From Flavobacterium sp. (GTDB taxonomy: Bacteria > Bacteroidota > Bacteroidia > Flavobacteriales > Flavobacteriaceae), in the NCBI RefSeq assembly GCF_027490375.1, contig NZ_JAIXYH010000075.1, positions 1 to 64,000 on the forward strand: 64,000 nucleotides of DNA, written 5' to 3'. The notes beneath the pieces were generated by a model, which worked only from the letters and a program-made list of their open reading frames with translations, ran no database searches and was not told the DNA's origin. Positions within the stretch are counted from its first letter, which is position 1; each line of letters opens with the position of its first letter. The position numbers and the translations under genes are program-made. Below are positions 23,875-33,408 of the stretch, piece by piece.

Positions 23875-25671
23875 ATGAAAAAACTAATTTTATGGACATT
23901 GTTCATTTTTACAGCTTTTTTATGGAGTTGTGAAGACACAGAACTGCATGAAAGTCATTCTGAAAACAAAAATGAAATCAGTATCGAGCAGTTTAAAGAG
24001 GAAACAGGCATAACCGACTTTCCTAAAACTTTAAAAATTTCAAACAATCAAAACACAGGGAGAAGATCAATGGAAGCTCCCGAGCTACTTGAGTTCGACA
24101 TAGATTGGGAACTAATTAAAAAAGCTACTGTCGATGAAAGAATTACTTACAGTTTTAGAGTAGAGCCTAAAATAGTCAAGGAAAAAAGTCTCTTCAATTT
24201 AGTCGTTTACCACGATGGCTTGCAATGGCAATATAGCTTGTTAGAAATCAAACCTGATGACCAAGTATGGAGCGATTTAACAAACAATCAAGAAGTAACT
24301 TTGAGTGGCAGCATTAAGGAAATCACTAACACTGAAGCTGCAAACCGAATTGTTGTCATAAACGTTATAGTTGACGTGCATTGCGTCGGAGGTGGTAGAT
24401 GTGCACAAAGAGGCACTTGTGATTTATGCCACTTATGTGCCGATTATGCCAATGTTAGTCTTTTTTTACCTAACGATTATACGATCATGCAACCTGTAGC
24501 CGGACCTGGTGGCGGCGGACCAGCCTCTCATGGATTTAACAACCCGTACCCCACAATAGCTCCTGAAGGCGGTTTCGCATTTGATCCAAACTACGGGCTG
24601 GAATCTGATAAAAAATTTACGAGAATACAACGTGCAGCCCAAATTTGGAATTCTCTAGATTATGGACAAATGGCATGGGCTAGCAACAACAGTGGAGCAT
24701 ACAATGCAATGATGAGCGAACTTCTCGCAAATTTCAATGATTACAACAGGCAAAATTTCACAAACCTACTATCACTTCTATCAAATAACGAAATATCGAA
24801 TATTTCAGCCGAAGCTTTGGCTGCTTGTGTCGCCATAGAAGCGGAAGATGTCGACGAGTTGAAGCTCGTTGCAAATGCTGTATGCTATGCAAATAGTTCA
24901 GGATATTTTGCTGACCCTTCTAATTCTGAACATTTCGAGACATTTATCACTGAAAATCAAAACCTTTTCAATGACCCAATTTATTGGTTGCAAGTAGGGT
25001 TTAGAATTTTTTCGCATCAATGTGCAATCATAAAGCAACGAGAACCTAACATTTCACAGTATCGACTTTATGCAAAAGCATATCTTGAGACATGTCATCT
25101 AATCCTAGATTTAGGCGGCTTAGTTCCTGGTTTTGGCGAAATTTGTGATTTAGTGAATGGTACAATTTATACTGTTGAAGGCGACGGAGTAAATGCTACG
25201 CTTAGTTTTGCAAGTGCTATGCCATTTGTAGGTTGGTTTTCAGCTGGAGTTAAGTTTGCTAGACGTGCTGATAATTTAGTTTATGTAGTGGTAGATAATT
25301 TAATTACATTTGGTGGGCGAAATTCAACAGCTTTTAGGAAAAAACTTGGCATGTTGGCTGGAGACTCTAGGATTGCGCATCACATTATACCAAGAGCTCT
25401 TTTTTACCACCCTGCTATCCAAAAAGCAGCGCAATCCACGATTAATCAAGGTTTTCATTTAGATACTGCTTTGAATGGAATTCCTTTATCGACAACGAGG
25501 CATAGCGGTTCACATCATCAGTATACACAAAGGATATACGCTCTTCTGAACGATATAAATTTAAATCAAACAAATGATGCTGTATACAACGAAGTACTAT
25601 CGAAAATCAATTATATAAAGAATAAAATCAATCAAAATTCCAATTTAAATATCAATCAAATAGAATTTTAA
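23875..25671 (+). CDS. Lipoprotein with C-terminal AHH nuclease toxin domain
   Basis: 598 aa. Signal peptide and lipobox (FLWSC, Cys19) show membrane anchoring after export. An N-terminal beta-rich part follows. Then comes a cysteine cluster (170, 176, 182, 185, 188) and a glycine-rich linker with PGGGGPASHG (about 211-220). A segment about 420-470 (LDLGGLVPGFGEICDLVNG, then ASAMPFVGWFSAGVKFARRA) resembles the pre-toxin TG domain of polymorphic toxins. The C-terminus (about 499-560) has the AHH HNH-type nuclease signature: AHHIIP (501-506), HLDTALNGIPL and HSGSHHQY. The gene starts at the ATG at 23875, 16 nt after a palindrome; two immunity-type genes follow. Confidence 0.85.
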   Translation: MKKLILWTLFIFTAFLWSCEDTELHESHSENKNEISIEQFKEETGITDFPKTLKISNNQNTGRRSMEAPELLEFDIDWELIKKATVDERITYSFRVEPKIVKEKSLFNLVVYHDGLQWQYSLLEIKPDDQVWSDLTNNQEVTLSGSIKEITNTEAANRIVVINVIVDVHCVGGGRCAQRGTCDLCHLCADYANVSLFLPNDYTIMQPVAGPGGGGPASHGFNNPYPTIAPEGGFAFDPNYGLESDKKFTRIQRAAQIWNSLDYGQMAWASNNSGAYNAMMSELLANFNDYNRQNFTNLLSLLSNNEISNISAEALAACVAIEAEDVDELKLVANAVCYANSSGYFADPSNSEHFETFITENQNLFNDPIYWLQVGFRIFSHQCAIIKQREPNISQYRLYAKAYLETCHLILDLGGLVPGFGEICDLVNGTIYTVEGDGVNATLSFASAMPFVGWFSAGVKFARRADNLVYVVVDNLITFGGRNSTAFRKKLGMLAGDSRIAHHIIPRALFYHPAIQKAAQSTINQGFHLDTALNGIPLSTTRHSGSHHQYTQRIYALLNDINLNQTNDAVYNEVLSKINYIKNKINQNSNLNINQIEF

Positions 25672-25674
25672 ACA

Positions 25675-26385
25675 ATGAAATTTTTTTGTCTTAGAAACTC
25701 AACCGAGAAAAAAATTGTGGGGCAATTTCCACCTGTCATTACTGCATTGTATAATTGCGACGTTTGGAATGAAAAACGATTTACACAACAAATCAATTTT
25801 GAAAAATTTGATTTCGATCCTATAATTGCTACACCAGTTTTAAGAAAAGGTGCAAAAAAAATTGACTTTATAAACGCTAGTATTGTTGGTTTTCAGTTTA
25901 AACCAATCATAAGTGAAAAATTATTTAAAATATTTGCACAGTTGGAAGGCATTAATTTCAAATTTTTTGCCTGTGGACTTTCCCATAAAGAGGTGATTTA
26001 TGACTATTATGTCATGATACCTACCAGCGCTAATATGGAGTATGTAGATTTTCCAAAATCAATTGTAATCGAAAAGAAAATTAGCAGTAGTGGTGAAGCT
26101 GCAGTTAAAAATTTATCATTTAACTCATTTGAAGATTTTCTTGCCGCAAAAAAATCAGATGTTAAAAACGATATCTTAATAAGCAATTTGACAATTAAAC
26201 CAGAAGTTGATACCGACTTGTTTGTCATTCGCTATGCTCAAGGGGGAGCTAAATTCATCGCTTCAGAGCGATTAAAAGAAGAAATTGAAAAAAATTCAAT
26301 TACCGGTATAGAATTTCAGCCTTTAACTTATTCTTTTAGCGAGTGGCTCAACAGCGAAGAACGCTTAAAAATTTACGGTAAATGA
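25675..26385 (+). CDS. Probable immunity protein (Imm11/Imm43-like)
   Basis: 236-aa soluble protein starting 3 nt after the AHH toxin stop. The late segment FIASERLKEEIEKNSITGIEFQPL (about 196-219) matches the conserved ending of Imm11/Imm43-type immunity proteins, where a serine-glutamate-arginine helix is followed by TGvefqpl. These proteins bind and block a cognate toxin in the cytoplasm. Position and motif agree; exact family assignment is tentative. Confidence 0.75.
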   Translation: MKFFCLRNSTEKKIVGQFPPVITALYNCDVWNEKRFTQQINFEKFDFDPIIATPVLRKGAKKIDFINASIVGFQFKPIISEKLFKIFAQLEGINFKFFACGLSHKEVIYDYYVMIPTSANMEYVDFPKSIVIEKKISSSGEAAVKNLSFNSFEDFLAAKKSDVKNDILISNLTIKPEVDTDLFVIRYAQGGAKFIASERLKEEIEKNSITGIEFQPLTYSFSEWLNSEERLKIYGK

Positions 26386-26864
26386 AAAATGAAATCACAC
26401 CCGAGCGCCTTCAAGAATGGATTGAAAAGGATGCAAAACTAAGCGCCTTACTCGTTGAAATTCAAGAAAAACCACTAAGCATCGTAGAACAAGCTGAATT
26501 AGCGTATCATGAAATTCCGAAATTAATAGGTATTCCGAAGGACAATTTTAATGAGAATTATGACCCTGAAGAATCAGTTTCTGAATTTGGTAACGATAGT
26601 TTGTATCAGCAATTGGGTTATATTAATTATATGAATCCAAATGCCGATCCGCGTGGACGCCTGCTTACAGCTGCTTACCTAGTTAAACACGGTACTTCTG
26701 TTCCTCAACAAGACATTCTTAAAAAATACAAAACTGAGAGTGAAGAAGAATGTATAGGAATTGGCTTTATTGGAAACGCTCTTGATGTACGACTAATTTT
26801 TGTCAAAAAAGGCGAAAACTGGTTCGAATTAGGCTGTAAAATGTTTATTTCGTTAGCAAAATAA
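26382..26864 (+). CDS. Hypothetical protein coupled to the toxin-immunity pair
   Basis: 160-aa soluble, acidic protein with no signal peptide. Not recognised. It overlaps the preceding immunity gene by 4 nt (ATGA), so it is translationally coupled. It may be a second immunity protein or an adaptor. Notable stretches: ELAYHEIPKLIGIPKDNF (about 60-77) and DPRGRLLTAAYLVKHGTSVP (about 88-107). Confidence 0.7.
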   Translation: MKNEITPERLQEWIEKDAKLSALLVEIQEKPLSIVEQAELAYHEIPKLIGIPKDNFNENYDPEESVSEFGNDSLYQQLGYINYMNPNADPRGRLLTAAYLVKHGTSVPQQDILKKYKTESEEECIGIGFIGNALDVRLIFVKKGENWFELGCKMFISLAK

Positions 26865-27187
26865 ACCAGTAAACTCTGGCTCATTTTGCAACGCACAGCG
26901 GTTTCGTAAACTCGACTTTTAAGTTCTATTTTATTTCACAAGAGATAATAAGCTTGTTAGCTGCTTATACAAATAAAGTATTGGTTATAAACAAATATTT
27001 CACAATCGCTTTTCGAGAAAATAAATTCATTCGTTTAATAGGTTATTTTGATACATAAGTTAACTTAGATTCACTATAATCCCCAAAAAGTGACATAAAA
27101 GGATTCATAAATGTTAAATTATACAGTGCGCGTTGAAATACAACTAATATTGATTACATTCGCTGTATAACTTTAAAATTTTAACTT
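26865..27187. other. Intergenic region
   Basis: AT-rich, no ORF and no strong hairpin. A TAACTTTA sequence about 20 nt before the next gene is a weak -7 candidate. Confidence 0.5.
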
Positions 27188-27430
27188 ATGAAAAAACTAT
27201 TTTTTACCCTTTTTGCGGTAATTGGTTTTGCGACTACTTCTAACGCACAGTGTAATGAACAGTCCACGTTGTTAACTAACGCATGTGGAAGCTGGTGCGT
27301 TTCTGTAGAAATTCCTTACACAGGCTATCTAGAAGTTGATGTTGCCAATTTGATAAAATCAAATGGTACTATGCGAAGAAAGCCAAATGTTCGTGAACTA
27401 TTAGCCGTTTCGAATGCACTTTGCGAATAG
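27188..27430 (+). CDS. Small secreted cysteine-containing peptide
   Basis: 80 aa with a clear signal peptide (1-20, cleavage after SNA). The mature ~60 residues contain four cysteines (QC, NAC, SWC and the final LCE), suggesting disulfides in the periplasm or outside. No family recognised. The GLPGLI gene begins 17 nt before this gene's stop, in another frame, so the two are coupled. Confidence 0.65.
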   Translation: MKKLFFTLFAVIGFATTSNAQCNEQSTLLTNACGSWCVSVEIPYTGYLEVDVANLIKSNGTMRRKPNVRELLAVSNALCE

Positions 27431-28256
27431 GCAGCTTTACTGTGTAATTTTCTGCTTAATTTCGATGAATGTACTTGGGCAAAAATCAAGCCCAAGTACT
27501 TCATTTAAAGCAATATACACTTTCGCTTACAAGAAATTTGTTTCCTCTAAGTTTTACAAAACAACCAATACTGTTTTACTTTGTAACGGCAAAGAGTCTC
27601 TGTTTACGTTTGATCAAATGGTGAATTTCGCTACGATACAAGAGGAACGACAACTCACTGTGGACGAAATAATGATGAACGTTTTACCGTTTTATTATTT
27701 AATCTATTTGCAAAACAATGAGGTTATGCACTACGAAGCGATTGGCAGTGACACTTATAAATTTTCAAATAAAATACATCTTAATTGGCAATTGCATGAA
27801 AACGATACGCTAATTGGTAATTATAAGTGTAAAAAGGCAACTTTAGATTTTTATGGACGAAATTGGACAGCATGGTACGCGCCAGATATACCAATATCTG
27901 CGGGGCCTTATAAATTTAAAGGGCTTCCAGGTTTAATTTTGAGAATTTTTGACTCAGAAAAAACTTTTGACTTTACTCTAAATGAGTTCAAAAAAGGTTA
28001 TTTTGATTTTAATAAAAAGTTTGAAATTTATTTCTTTAACGAAGACAATAGACCAACTGTAAGTATTGAAGCTAATGAATTTTATCGCCTGCGAAAAAAG
28101 TTTAACGAAATGAGCTTAGACGAAAAAATAAAGTTTATGAATCGAGATGACTCCGCGGGCGGAAATATTCAGCTTGAAAGTGCCACTGGTGAACCAGTAC
28201 GAGCTGCTGAAGTAAGAAATGTAATCAATTCTATTGAACGGTTAAATGAACCTTAG
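27414..28256 (+). CDS. GLPGLI family protein
   Basis: 280-aa secreted protein with a signal peptide (about 1-22) and the family's name-giving motif as FKGLPGLILRIFD (about 168-180), preceded by WTAWYAPDIPISAGPYKF (about 150-167). GLPGLI proteins are widespread in Bacteroidota, often directly upstream of a TonB-receptor-like barrel with a CarboxypepD-reg domain, as here. Their function is unknown. The ATG at 27414 overlaps the preceding peptide gene; later starts would cut into the signal peptide. Confidence 0.9.
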   Translation: MHFANRQLYCVIFCLISMNVLGQKSSPSTSFKAIYTFAYKKFVSSKFYKTTNTVLLCNGKESLFTFDQMVNFATIQEERQLTVDEIMMNVLPFYYLIYLQNNEVMHYEAIGSDTYKFSNKIHLNWQLHENDTLIGNYKCKKATLDFYGRNWTAWYAPDIPISAGPYKFKGLPGLILRIFDSEKTFDFTLNEFKKGYFDFNKKFEIYFFNEDNRPTVSIEANEFYRLRKKFNEMSLDEKIKFMNRDDSAGGNIQLESATGEPVRAAEVRNVINSIERLNEP

Positions 28257-28548
28257 TTTTAAAGACTGCGCTAAAATTGCTTTTAATAATTATACTCTTA
28301 CACTTATAAGAAAATTGCCACAACAATAGATAACTGCGAGTGTTAAGATAAAATCTCTTGTTTTTTGAAAACAAATAATTTTAATCTGCGGTTTTCGGTA
28401 ATTTTATGAATCTTAGTTAAAGCAAGATTCTTAACATTCTAAAATACTAAAAATAGAACAGGTTATTGCCTAAGAGAAAGAAAATCGTCGTTTCTTTAAC
28501 TCATTCGCTAAAAAACATGAAAAAACCTTCTGAAAGAGAATAATTGTA
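28257..28548. other. Intergenic region
   Basis: AT-rich; no ORF of note and no clear terminator between the GLPGLI gene and the barrel gene. Nothing further seen. Confidence 0.45.
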
Positions 28549-31224
28549 ATGCTACTAGTAAAAGTATTTTACAAATTAATTGTTTTGGCATCTCTATTTG
28601 GGGTGCCATTTTCTATGTATAGTCAGCAAATTACAATCAAAGGAGCAATCACAGATGAGAAAAATGAGGCAATTCAAGGTTGCATATTAACTGTAAGCAC
28701 AGACAATACGCTCGATAAAATCTTAGCCTATGATACTTCTACAATCAACGGATCCTTTGAAATAAACCTCGAAAATACCTCCAAAATCGATTCTATTTAT
28801 CTTGCTGTGAAACACTTCAGCTATGAATCGGTTTTAATCAAAATTCCTGCAAAAAGTAGCATTCAAAACTTCAAGCTTACGGAGAAAATCAACGAGTTAA
28901 ACGAAGTCATAATTAAAAAAGAAAGCAAGCTAGAAGTAAAAGGCGATACATTATCGTATAATGTGGAAGGTATAAAATCGGAAAAAGATTACACGATTGA
29001 AGATGTCATTAAACGAATTCCGGGCATAATTGTTAAAGAAAACGGCCAAATCACTTACAACGAAAAGCCTATTAGTCATTTGTATATCAATGGCGTTGAT
29101 TTACTCGAGGGCCGATACAGCATCGCTACACAAGGTATTCCTGCTGATGCCGTAAAGACTATTGATGTGATGAAAAGGCACCATCACAAACGTATCGACA
29201 TTGGTAGAACTGAAAGTGATCAAGTTTCCTTAAATCTGAAAATTAAAGACGGCGTTGATGCGTTCTTCGGCACACTCAAAACCGAAATTGGAGTTCCGTT
29301 TCTTACCGCAAACGCCGACGCTACACCGATCTATCTTAAAAATAAATTTCAGAACATCGGTTCTCTAAAAGTAAATAACATCGGGAAAACACTAAAAAAT
29401 GTAGGTGACGACTTGCAATCCGACAATTTGAATTTATACGCACTCAAACTTGAAGAGCTTCAAATAATCAATCCGCCGAACATCAATGGAGTGGCTATTT
29501 CCGATAAATTTTGGCTCGACAACGATTCGAAAGCCATCACCAACGACGCTTTGTATAAAGTAAACGACTCAACTTTGGTAAAATGGAATGCCAACTACGT
29601 GAACGAGTTAAGTAGCATTGAAAGCAAAATTACAACGTCATTTTTAGCAAACGACGCCACAAATACCAATGTAAATCTGAGTAAAAATCAACTCAGAATA
29701 CAGCGATTTCAAACCGGCAATAATCTGGAAATCAACAAGAAAAATTATTATCTCAAAAATAATTTTAACATCAAACTTATAGACAACTCTGGAAATGAAA
29801 ATAGCAATTTGAATAACGTTGAAATTCTTTCAAACTACAATCGCCGTGATTTCTTTTTAAGCAACAACCTAAATTTCAAAAAAGCACTTGGTAAAAACAG
29901 AATGATTGAAACAGGTATAGTATTGGATTACGAGCAAAAAGACGAAAATTTGTTAGTTGCTCCTCCCGTCTTTGAAGCGCTATTCAATTCAACTTCCGCA
30001 AACGCACAAACAAGACAAGAAATTCAATTGAACCGATTTAATGCGGGCGCTTTCGCAGAATACCAATTTGCATTCGCAAAAATGGAATGGAAAGTAAAAC
30101 AAAACGTAAACTATCAACACTTTCAATTCAATAGCGCACTTCAACAACAGCCGACAACTGAAAGCGATGTGTTTCCTTTCACAGGCAACTTTAAATTCAA
30201 TAAAACCGCTTCAACTACCGAACTCAAATCGAATGTAACCTTCGGGAAAACACGTATTTCTTGGAATTTAGCTAGCGAGTTGATAAACGTTCAAGCCAAC
30301 GAAAATGCCAACAGCAATTTGCAATTAAATAAAAGCTACTTCTTTTTTCAACCTCGATTTAATGTAAAGCACAGATTCAATTCAACTTGGTCAGCAGGAG
30401 CTAACTATGTCCTTAATAACGCTATTTCTGACTTCAGAAACTTATATCCGTCATTAATTTTAAGCAGCTTCAATACGCTAACGCAAAACCCTTTCTTTAT
30501 CAATAAAACGAAAACGCAATCTGTAACGCCCTATTTAAACTACGATAATATCCTTCAAAGCTTTTACGTAAATATCAATGCCGGCTGGGAACAAACAAAC
30601 TCCGATGTGACCTTCGCCAGTGAACTAAATCCGAACGGTTTTATAACTAATAACGTTATCCTAAGACCAAATACCTTTCTTAGTTATCGCTTAGGTACAA
30701 CAATTCGTAAAAGTTTTCTTGGTTCATTCAGCGCAACCTTGAATTACAATTTTAGATATACCGAAAACGAACTATTCTTCAACAACGAATTCTTAAATTC
30801 CAGAAACAAATCACATAACATTGATTTTGAAATCAGTTGGGATAAAGGAACTTGGTTTGCAGCAGGTTACAAGGCAAACGCTTTCTACAGCAGCTCGTTA
30901 CTGCAAATAAATCAGATAGATAACAAAGCCTTGTTTCAAACGGCAACACTCGATTTTTACACCAGTAAAGTAACTCGCATTAGTTTCGGAACTGAGGCGG
31001 CTACCGCTACCACTTCGCAAACAGAAAATACAGACACCAACGTACTTTTCAATGCACATTTTTTTTATAAACCATCAAGCAAAATGTTTTTTTCAGCCGG
31101 ATTACTAAATATCTTCGATACCGACTTTTTCACTACTACAAACAGCTTAGCCAACATTGTAAATGTGTACCAATTTTCGCTAAGACCGAGGCAATTTACA
31201 GTCGGGTGGAACTACAGTTTTTAA
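28549..31224 (+). CDS. TonB-dependent receptor-like outer-membrane protein
   Basis: 891 aa. After the signal peptide (ending MYSQQ, about 26) comes a CarboxypepD-reg-like beta-sandwich (about 27-105). Next is a plug-like domain (about 115-235), with the recurring ELNEVIIKKESKLEVKGDTL and IEDVIKRIPGIIVKENGQITYNEKPI patterns. A long outer-membrane beta-barrel ends in VGWNYSF, whose terminal phenylalanine is the BAM signal. This is the partner type of GLPGLI proteins; the ligand is unknown. It is separated from GLPGLI by 292 nt, so it may have its own promoter. Confidence 0.88.
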   Translation: MLLVKVFYKLIVLASLFGVPFSMYSQQITIKGAITDEKNEAIQGCILTVSTDNTLDKILAYDTSTINGSFEINLENTSKIDSIYLAVKHFSYESVLIKIPAKSSIQNFKLTEKINELNEVIIKKESKLEVKGDTLSYNVEGIKSEKDYTIEDVIKRIPGIIVKENGQITYNEKPISHLYINGVDLLEGRYSIATQGIPADAVKTIDVMKRHHHKRIDIGRTESDQVSLNLKIKDGVDAFFGTLKTEIGVPFLTANADATPIYLKNKFQNIGSLKVNNIGKTLKNVGDDLQSDNLNLYALKLEELQIINPPNINGVAISDKFWLDNDSKAITNDALYKVNDSTLVKWNANYVNELSSIESKITTSFLANDATNTNVNLSKNQLRIQRFQTGNNLEINKKNYYLKNNFNIKLIDNSGNENSNLNNVEILSNYNRRDFFLSNNLNFKKALGKNRMIETGIVLDYEQKDENLLVAPPVFEALFNSTSANAQTRQEIQLNRFNAGAFAEYQFAFAKMEWKVKQNVNYQHFQFNSALQQQPTTESDVFPFTGNFKFNKTASTTELKSNVTFGKTRISWNLASELINVQANENANSNLQLNKSYFFFQPRFNVKHRFNSTWSAGANYVLNNAISDFRNLYPSLILSSFNTLTQNPFFINKTKTQSVTPYLNYDNILQSFYVNINAGWEQTNSDVTFASELNPNGFITNNVILRPNTFLSYRLGTTIRKSFLGSFSATLNYNFRYTENELFFNNEFLNSRNKSHNIDFEISWDKGTWFAAGYKANAFYSSSLLQINQIDNKALFQTATLDFYTSKVTRISFGTEAATATTSQTENTDTNVLFNAHFFYKPSSKMFFSAGLLNIFDTDFFTTTNSLANIVNVYQFSLRPRQFTVGWNYSF

Positions 31225-31255
31225 CTAAGATTCTTTTCAAATCATTCCACCCTCC

Positions 31256-32356
31256 TCAAACCAACAAATACGAAGTACTTCTGCCACCACTGTCCGATTT
31301 CGTAAAAACGTTTTTGGCAATTAAATCGTTTAAATCACGTACCGCGCTATCTTTAGAACATTTGCCAATTTTAGCGTATTTCTCCGAAGTTAATTTTCCT
31401 TCAAAACCGTCTAAAACTTTATTGATAATCAGTTTTTGTCGCTCGCTGAGTATCGTTTCGGCATGCTTTTTCCAGAAGTTTACCTTTGCAAAAACCAAAC
31501 TCAAATTAATCTCTGTTAACTTCAACGAATTCAGCAAACAGAGTAAAAACCAAACCATCCACTCGGTGATGTCTAAACTGCCGCGCTGCGTTTTCTCTAA
31601 AATTTCGTAATAGTTTTTTCGATCAATTCGAATACTGGCCGACAAACTGTAAAAACGTTGCGAACTCGAATCGGAACGAGCCAAAAGCATGTCAGTAAGC
31701 GCGCGCCCAATCCGGCCATTGCCGTCCGAAAACGGATGTATCGTTACAAACCACAAATGCGCCATCGCAGCTTTTAAGACCTGATCGGGAGTTTCATCGC
31801 TGTTAAACCACTCCAAAAAAACTTCCATCTCTCTTGAAATTAATGCAGCATCTGGAGCTTCAAAATGAACCGTTTCCCTGCCTATCGCACCCGAAACTAC
31901 TTGCATTGGCCCGTTAGAACCCGTGCGGTAAGCACCAACCGTCATTCGATGTAAGCCGCTTGGCCTCGACGGAAACAACCACTTATGCCACATAAACAAA
32001 CGCTCGTGTGTTAACGGCTCTTGGTAATTTTGCGTAGCGTCGAGCATCATTTCAACAACACCGTCAATGTTGCGGTCGAGCTTCAAACTACCACCAATGT
32101 CAACTCCCAATTTTTGAGCAATTGACGAACGAACCAAATGCTGATCTAGATACTCGCCCTCTATTTCCGAAGTTTTTAGCACATCCAAAGTGAGCGTATT
32201 CAAAACGGCAGCCGATTGCAAGTCAAAACCAATCGCCTCCATCTTCCCCATCAAACGGCCTTGTAAGTTTCGAGCGTGACTTAGCAACGGAAGTATTTCC
32301 GAATCATCGTACGCAAACTTTGGCCAACCACGCAACTGATGTATATACAATCCCAT
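31256..32356 (-). CDS. Fic family protein (AMPylator-like)
   Basis: 366 aa. An N-terminal DUF4172-type segment (YIHQLRGWPKFAYD, residues 4-17) precedes an inhibitory helix with T62-x3-E66-G67 (the [S/T]xxxE[G/N] motif). The Fic core with HPFSDGNGRIGR (207-218) has all catalytic residues. A C-terminal winged-helix-like region (about 300-366) follows. Fic proteins transfer AMP from ATP to target hydroxyls; the internal motif makes this a self-restrained class II member. I start at the ATG at 32356; the longer frame to 32449 adds 31 non-family residues. Confidence 0.93.
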   Translation of the reverse strand: MGLYIHQLRGWPKFAYDDSEILPLLSHARNLQGRLMGKMEAIGFDLQSAAVLNTLTLDVLKTSEIEGEYLDQHLVRSSIAQKLGVDIGGSLKLDRNIDGVVEMMLDATQNYQEPLTHERLFMWHKWLFPSRPSGLHRMTVGAYRTGSNGPMQVVSGAIGRETVHFEAPDAALISREMEVFLEWFNSDETPDQVLKAAMAHLWFVTIHPFSDGNGRIGRALTDMLLARSDSSSQRFYSLSASIRIDRKNYYEILEKTQRGSLDITEWMVWFLLCLLNSLKLTEINLSLVFAKVNFWKKHAETILSERQKLIINKVLDGFEGKLTSEKYAKIGKCSKDSAVRDLNDLIAKNVFTKSDSGGRSTSYLLV

Positions 32357-32371
32357 ACCGCTTCCTTTCAC

Positions 32372-32379
32372 CAAAAATA
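32372..32379 (-). promoter_or_regulatory. -7 element of the Fic gene
   Basis: TATTTTTG on the minus strand, 15 nt before the ATG at 32356; no clear -33. Confidence 0.4.
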
Positions 32380-32624
32380 GTATTTTTTTCACGGTAAAAA
32401 AATTATTCGCCGCATTTTTTGCATTTATTAAAGCAATTATTCGACGCAAAATGTATTATTATTCCATTAAAACTCATAATCAAAGCATAAAATACCTGAT
32501 TTTTATCTGTATTCGTTGCACATTTTCCCATTCAAACGAGCATACGAACAATGCACCCAATGTGTACCGAACGCCATACATTTAAAAAACTGTTCACAAT
32601 TAATGCAAACTTCAATCGTTATGG

Positions 32625-32657
32625 TTTGTAGAAAGGAAAATAATTAAAGTATTTTTG
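32625..32657 (+). promoter_or_regulatory. exbB/tolQ promoter
   Basis: TTTG (32625-32628), 21 nt, TATTTTTG (32650-32657); leader of about 30 nt before the ATG. Confidence 0.65.
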
Positions 32658-32688
32658 TTTTTAATCGTTTGATCTAAAACCACAACAT

Positions 32689-33408
32689 ATGAGCCTAAAC
32701 GCAATTTTATTGCAAACCGAAACCGTAGCCGACACGCTTGCAAATGCAGCCGCTGCAGCCACAACCGATGTTAGTGTAACCGAAAATGTATCCTACCTCG
32801 AATTTTTGATGAAGGGCGGTATCATGATTATCCCAATCATCATCCTGCTGTTTTATTGCATTTTCGTCATCGTCGAACGCTACCTTTCCATCAAAAAAGC
32901 AACCAAACAAGACGTGCTATTGCTACACGACGTGAAAGCACAGCTTAAAGCCGGAAAAATCGATAATGCACTTATGGTGTGTAACCGCCAAAATACCGCG
33001 TCTGGTAATATTTTACGCAGCGGAATTGCTATAATCGGACGTCCGATCAGCGAAATAGAGTCGGTTATGGAAAAAACCGCAAACGTCGAAATTTCCCAAA
33101 TGGAAAAAGGACTTGGCCACCTCGGACTCATCTCCGGTATCGCGCCAATCCTCGGATTTATTGGAACTATTTCCGGTGTAATCAAAATTTTCCACACCAT
33201 TTCAAACACCGGTAATTTGAATATTCAGACCATTTCGGGCGGACTCTACGAAAAGATGATTAGCTCCGGAGCCGGACTCGTTGTTGGGGTTGTGGCTTAC
33301 GCCGCTTACCATTTGTACAATATGTGGATCGACAGCTTTGCGCTTAAAGTCGAAAAACAAACACTCGAATTAATCAACATTATTCACGAACCACAACATG
33401 GCAATTAA
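32689..33408 (+). CDS. MotA/TolQ/ExbB proton channel family protein
   Basis: 239 aa with three transmembrane segments (about 41-66, 145-170 and 195-215), the ExbB/TolQ fold. It forms the proton-conducting stator with ExbD/TolR in the inner membrane. Conserved-looking: the APILGFIGTISGVIKIF segment in TM2 and SGGLYEKMISSGAGLVVGVVAY in TM3. It overlaps the ExbD gene by 11 nt. No TonB or TolA is adjacent, so it could serve the outer-membrane receptors nearby or a Tol-like system. Confidence 0.93.
   Translation: MSLNAILLQTETVADTLANAAAAATTDVSVTENVSYLEFLMKGGIMIIPIIILLFYCIFVIVERYLSIKKATKQDVLLLHDVKAQLKAGKIDNALMVCNRQNTASGNILRSGIAIIGRPISEIESVMEKTANVEISQMEKGLGHLGLISGIAPILGFIGTISGVIKIFHTISNTGNLNIQTISGGLYEKMISSGAGLVVGVVAYAAYHLYNMWIDSFALKVEKQTLELINIIHEPQHGN

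Noticed and set aside
31206..31610. 134-aa plus-strand frame opposite the Fic gene
   Set aside because: Antisense shadow of the Fic C-terminus; no protein-like features.
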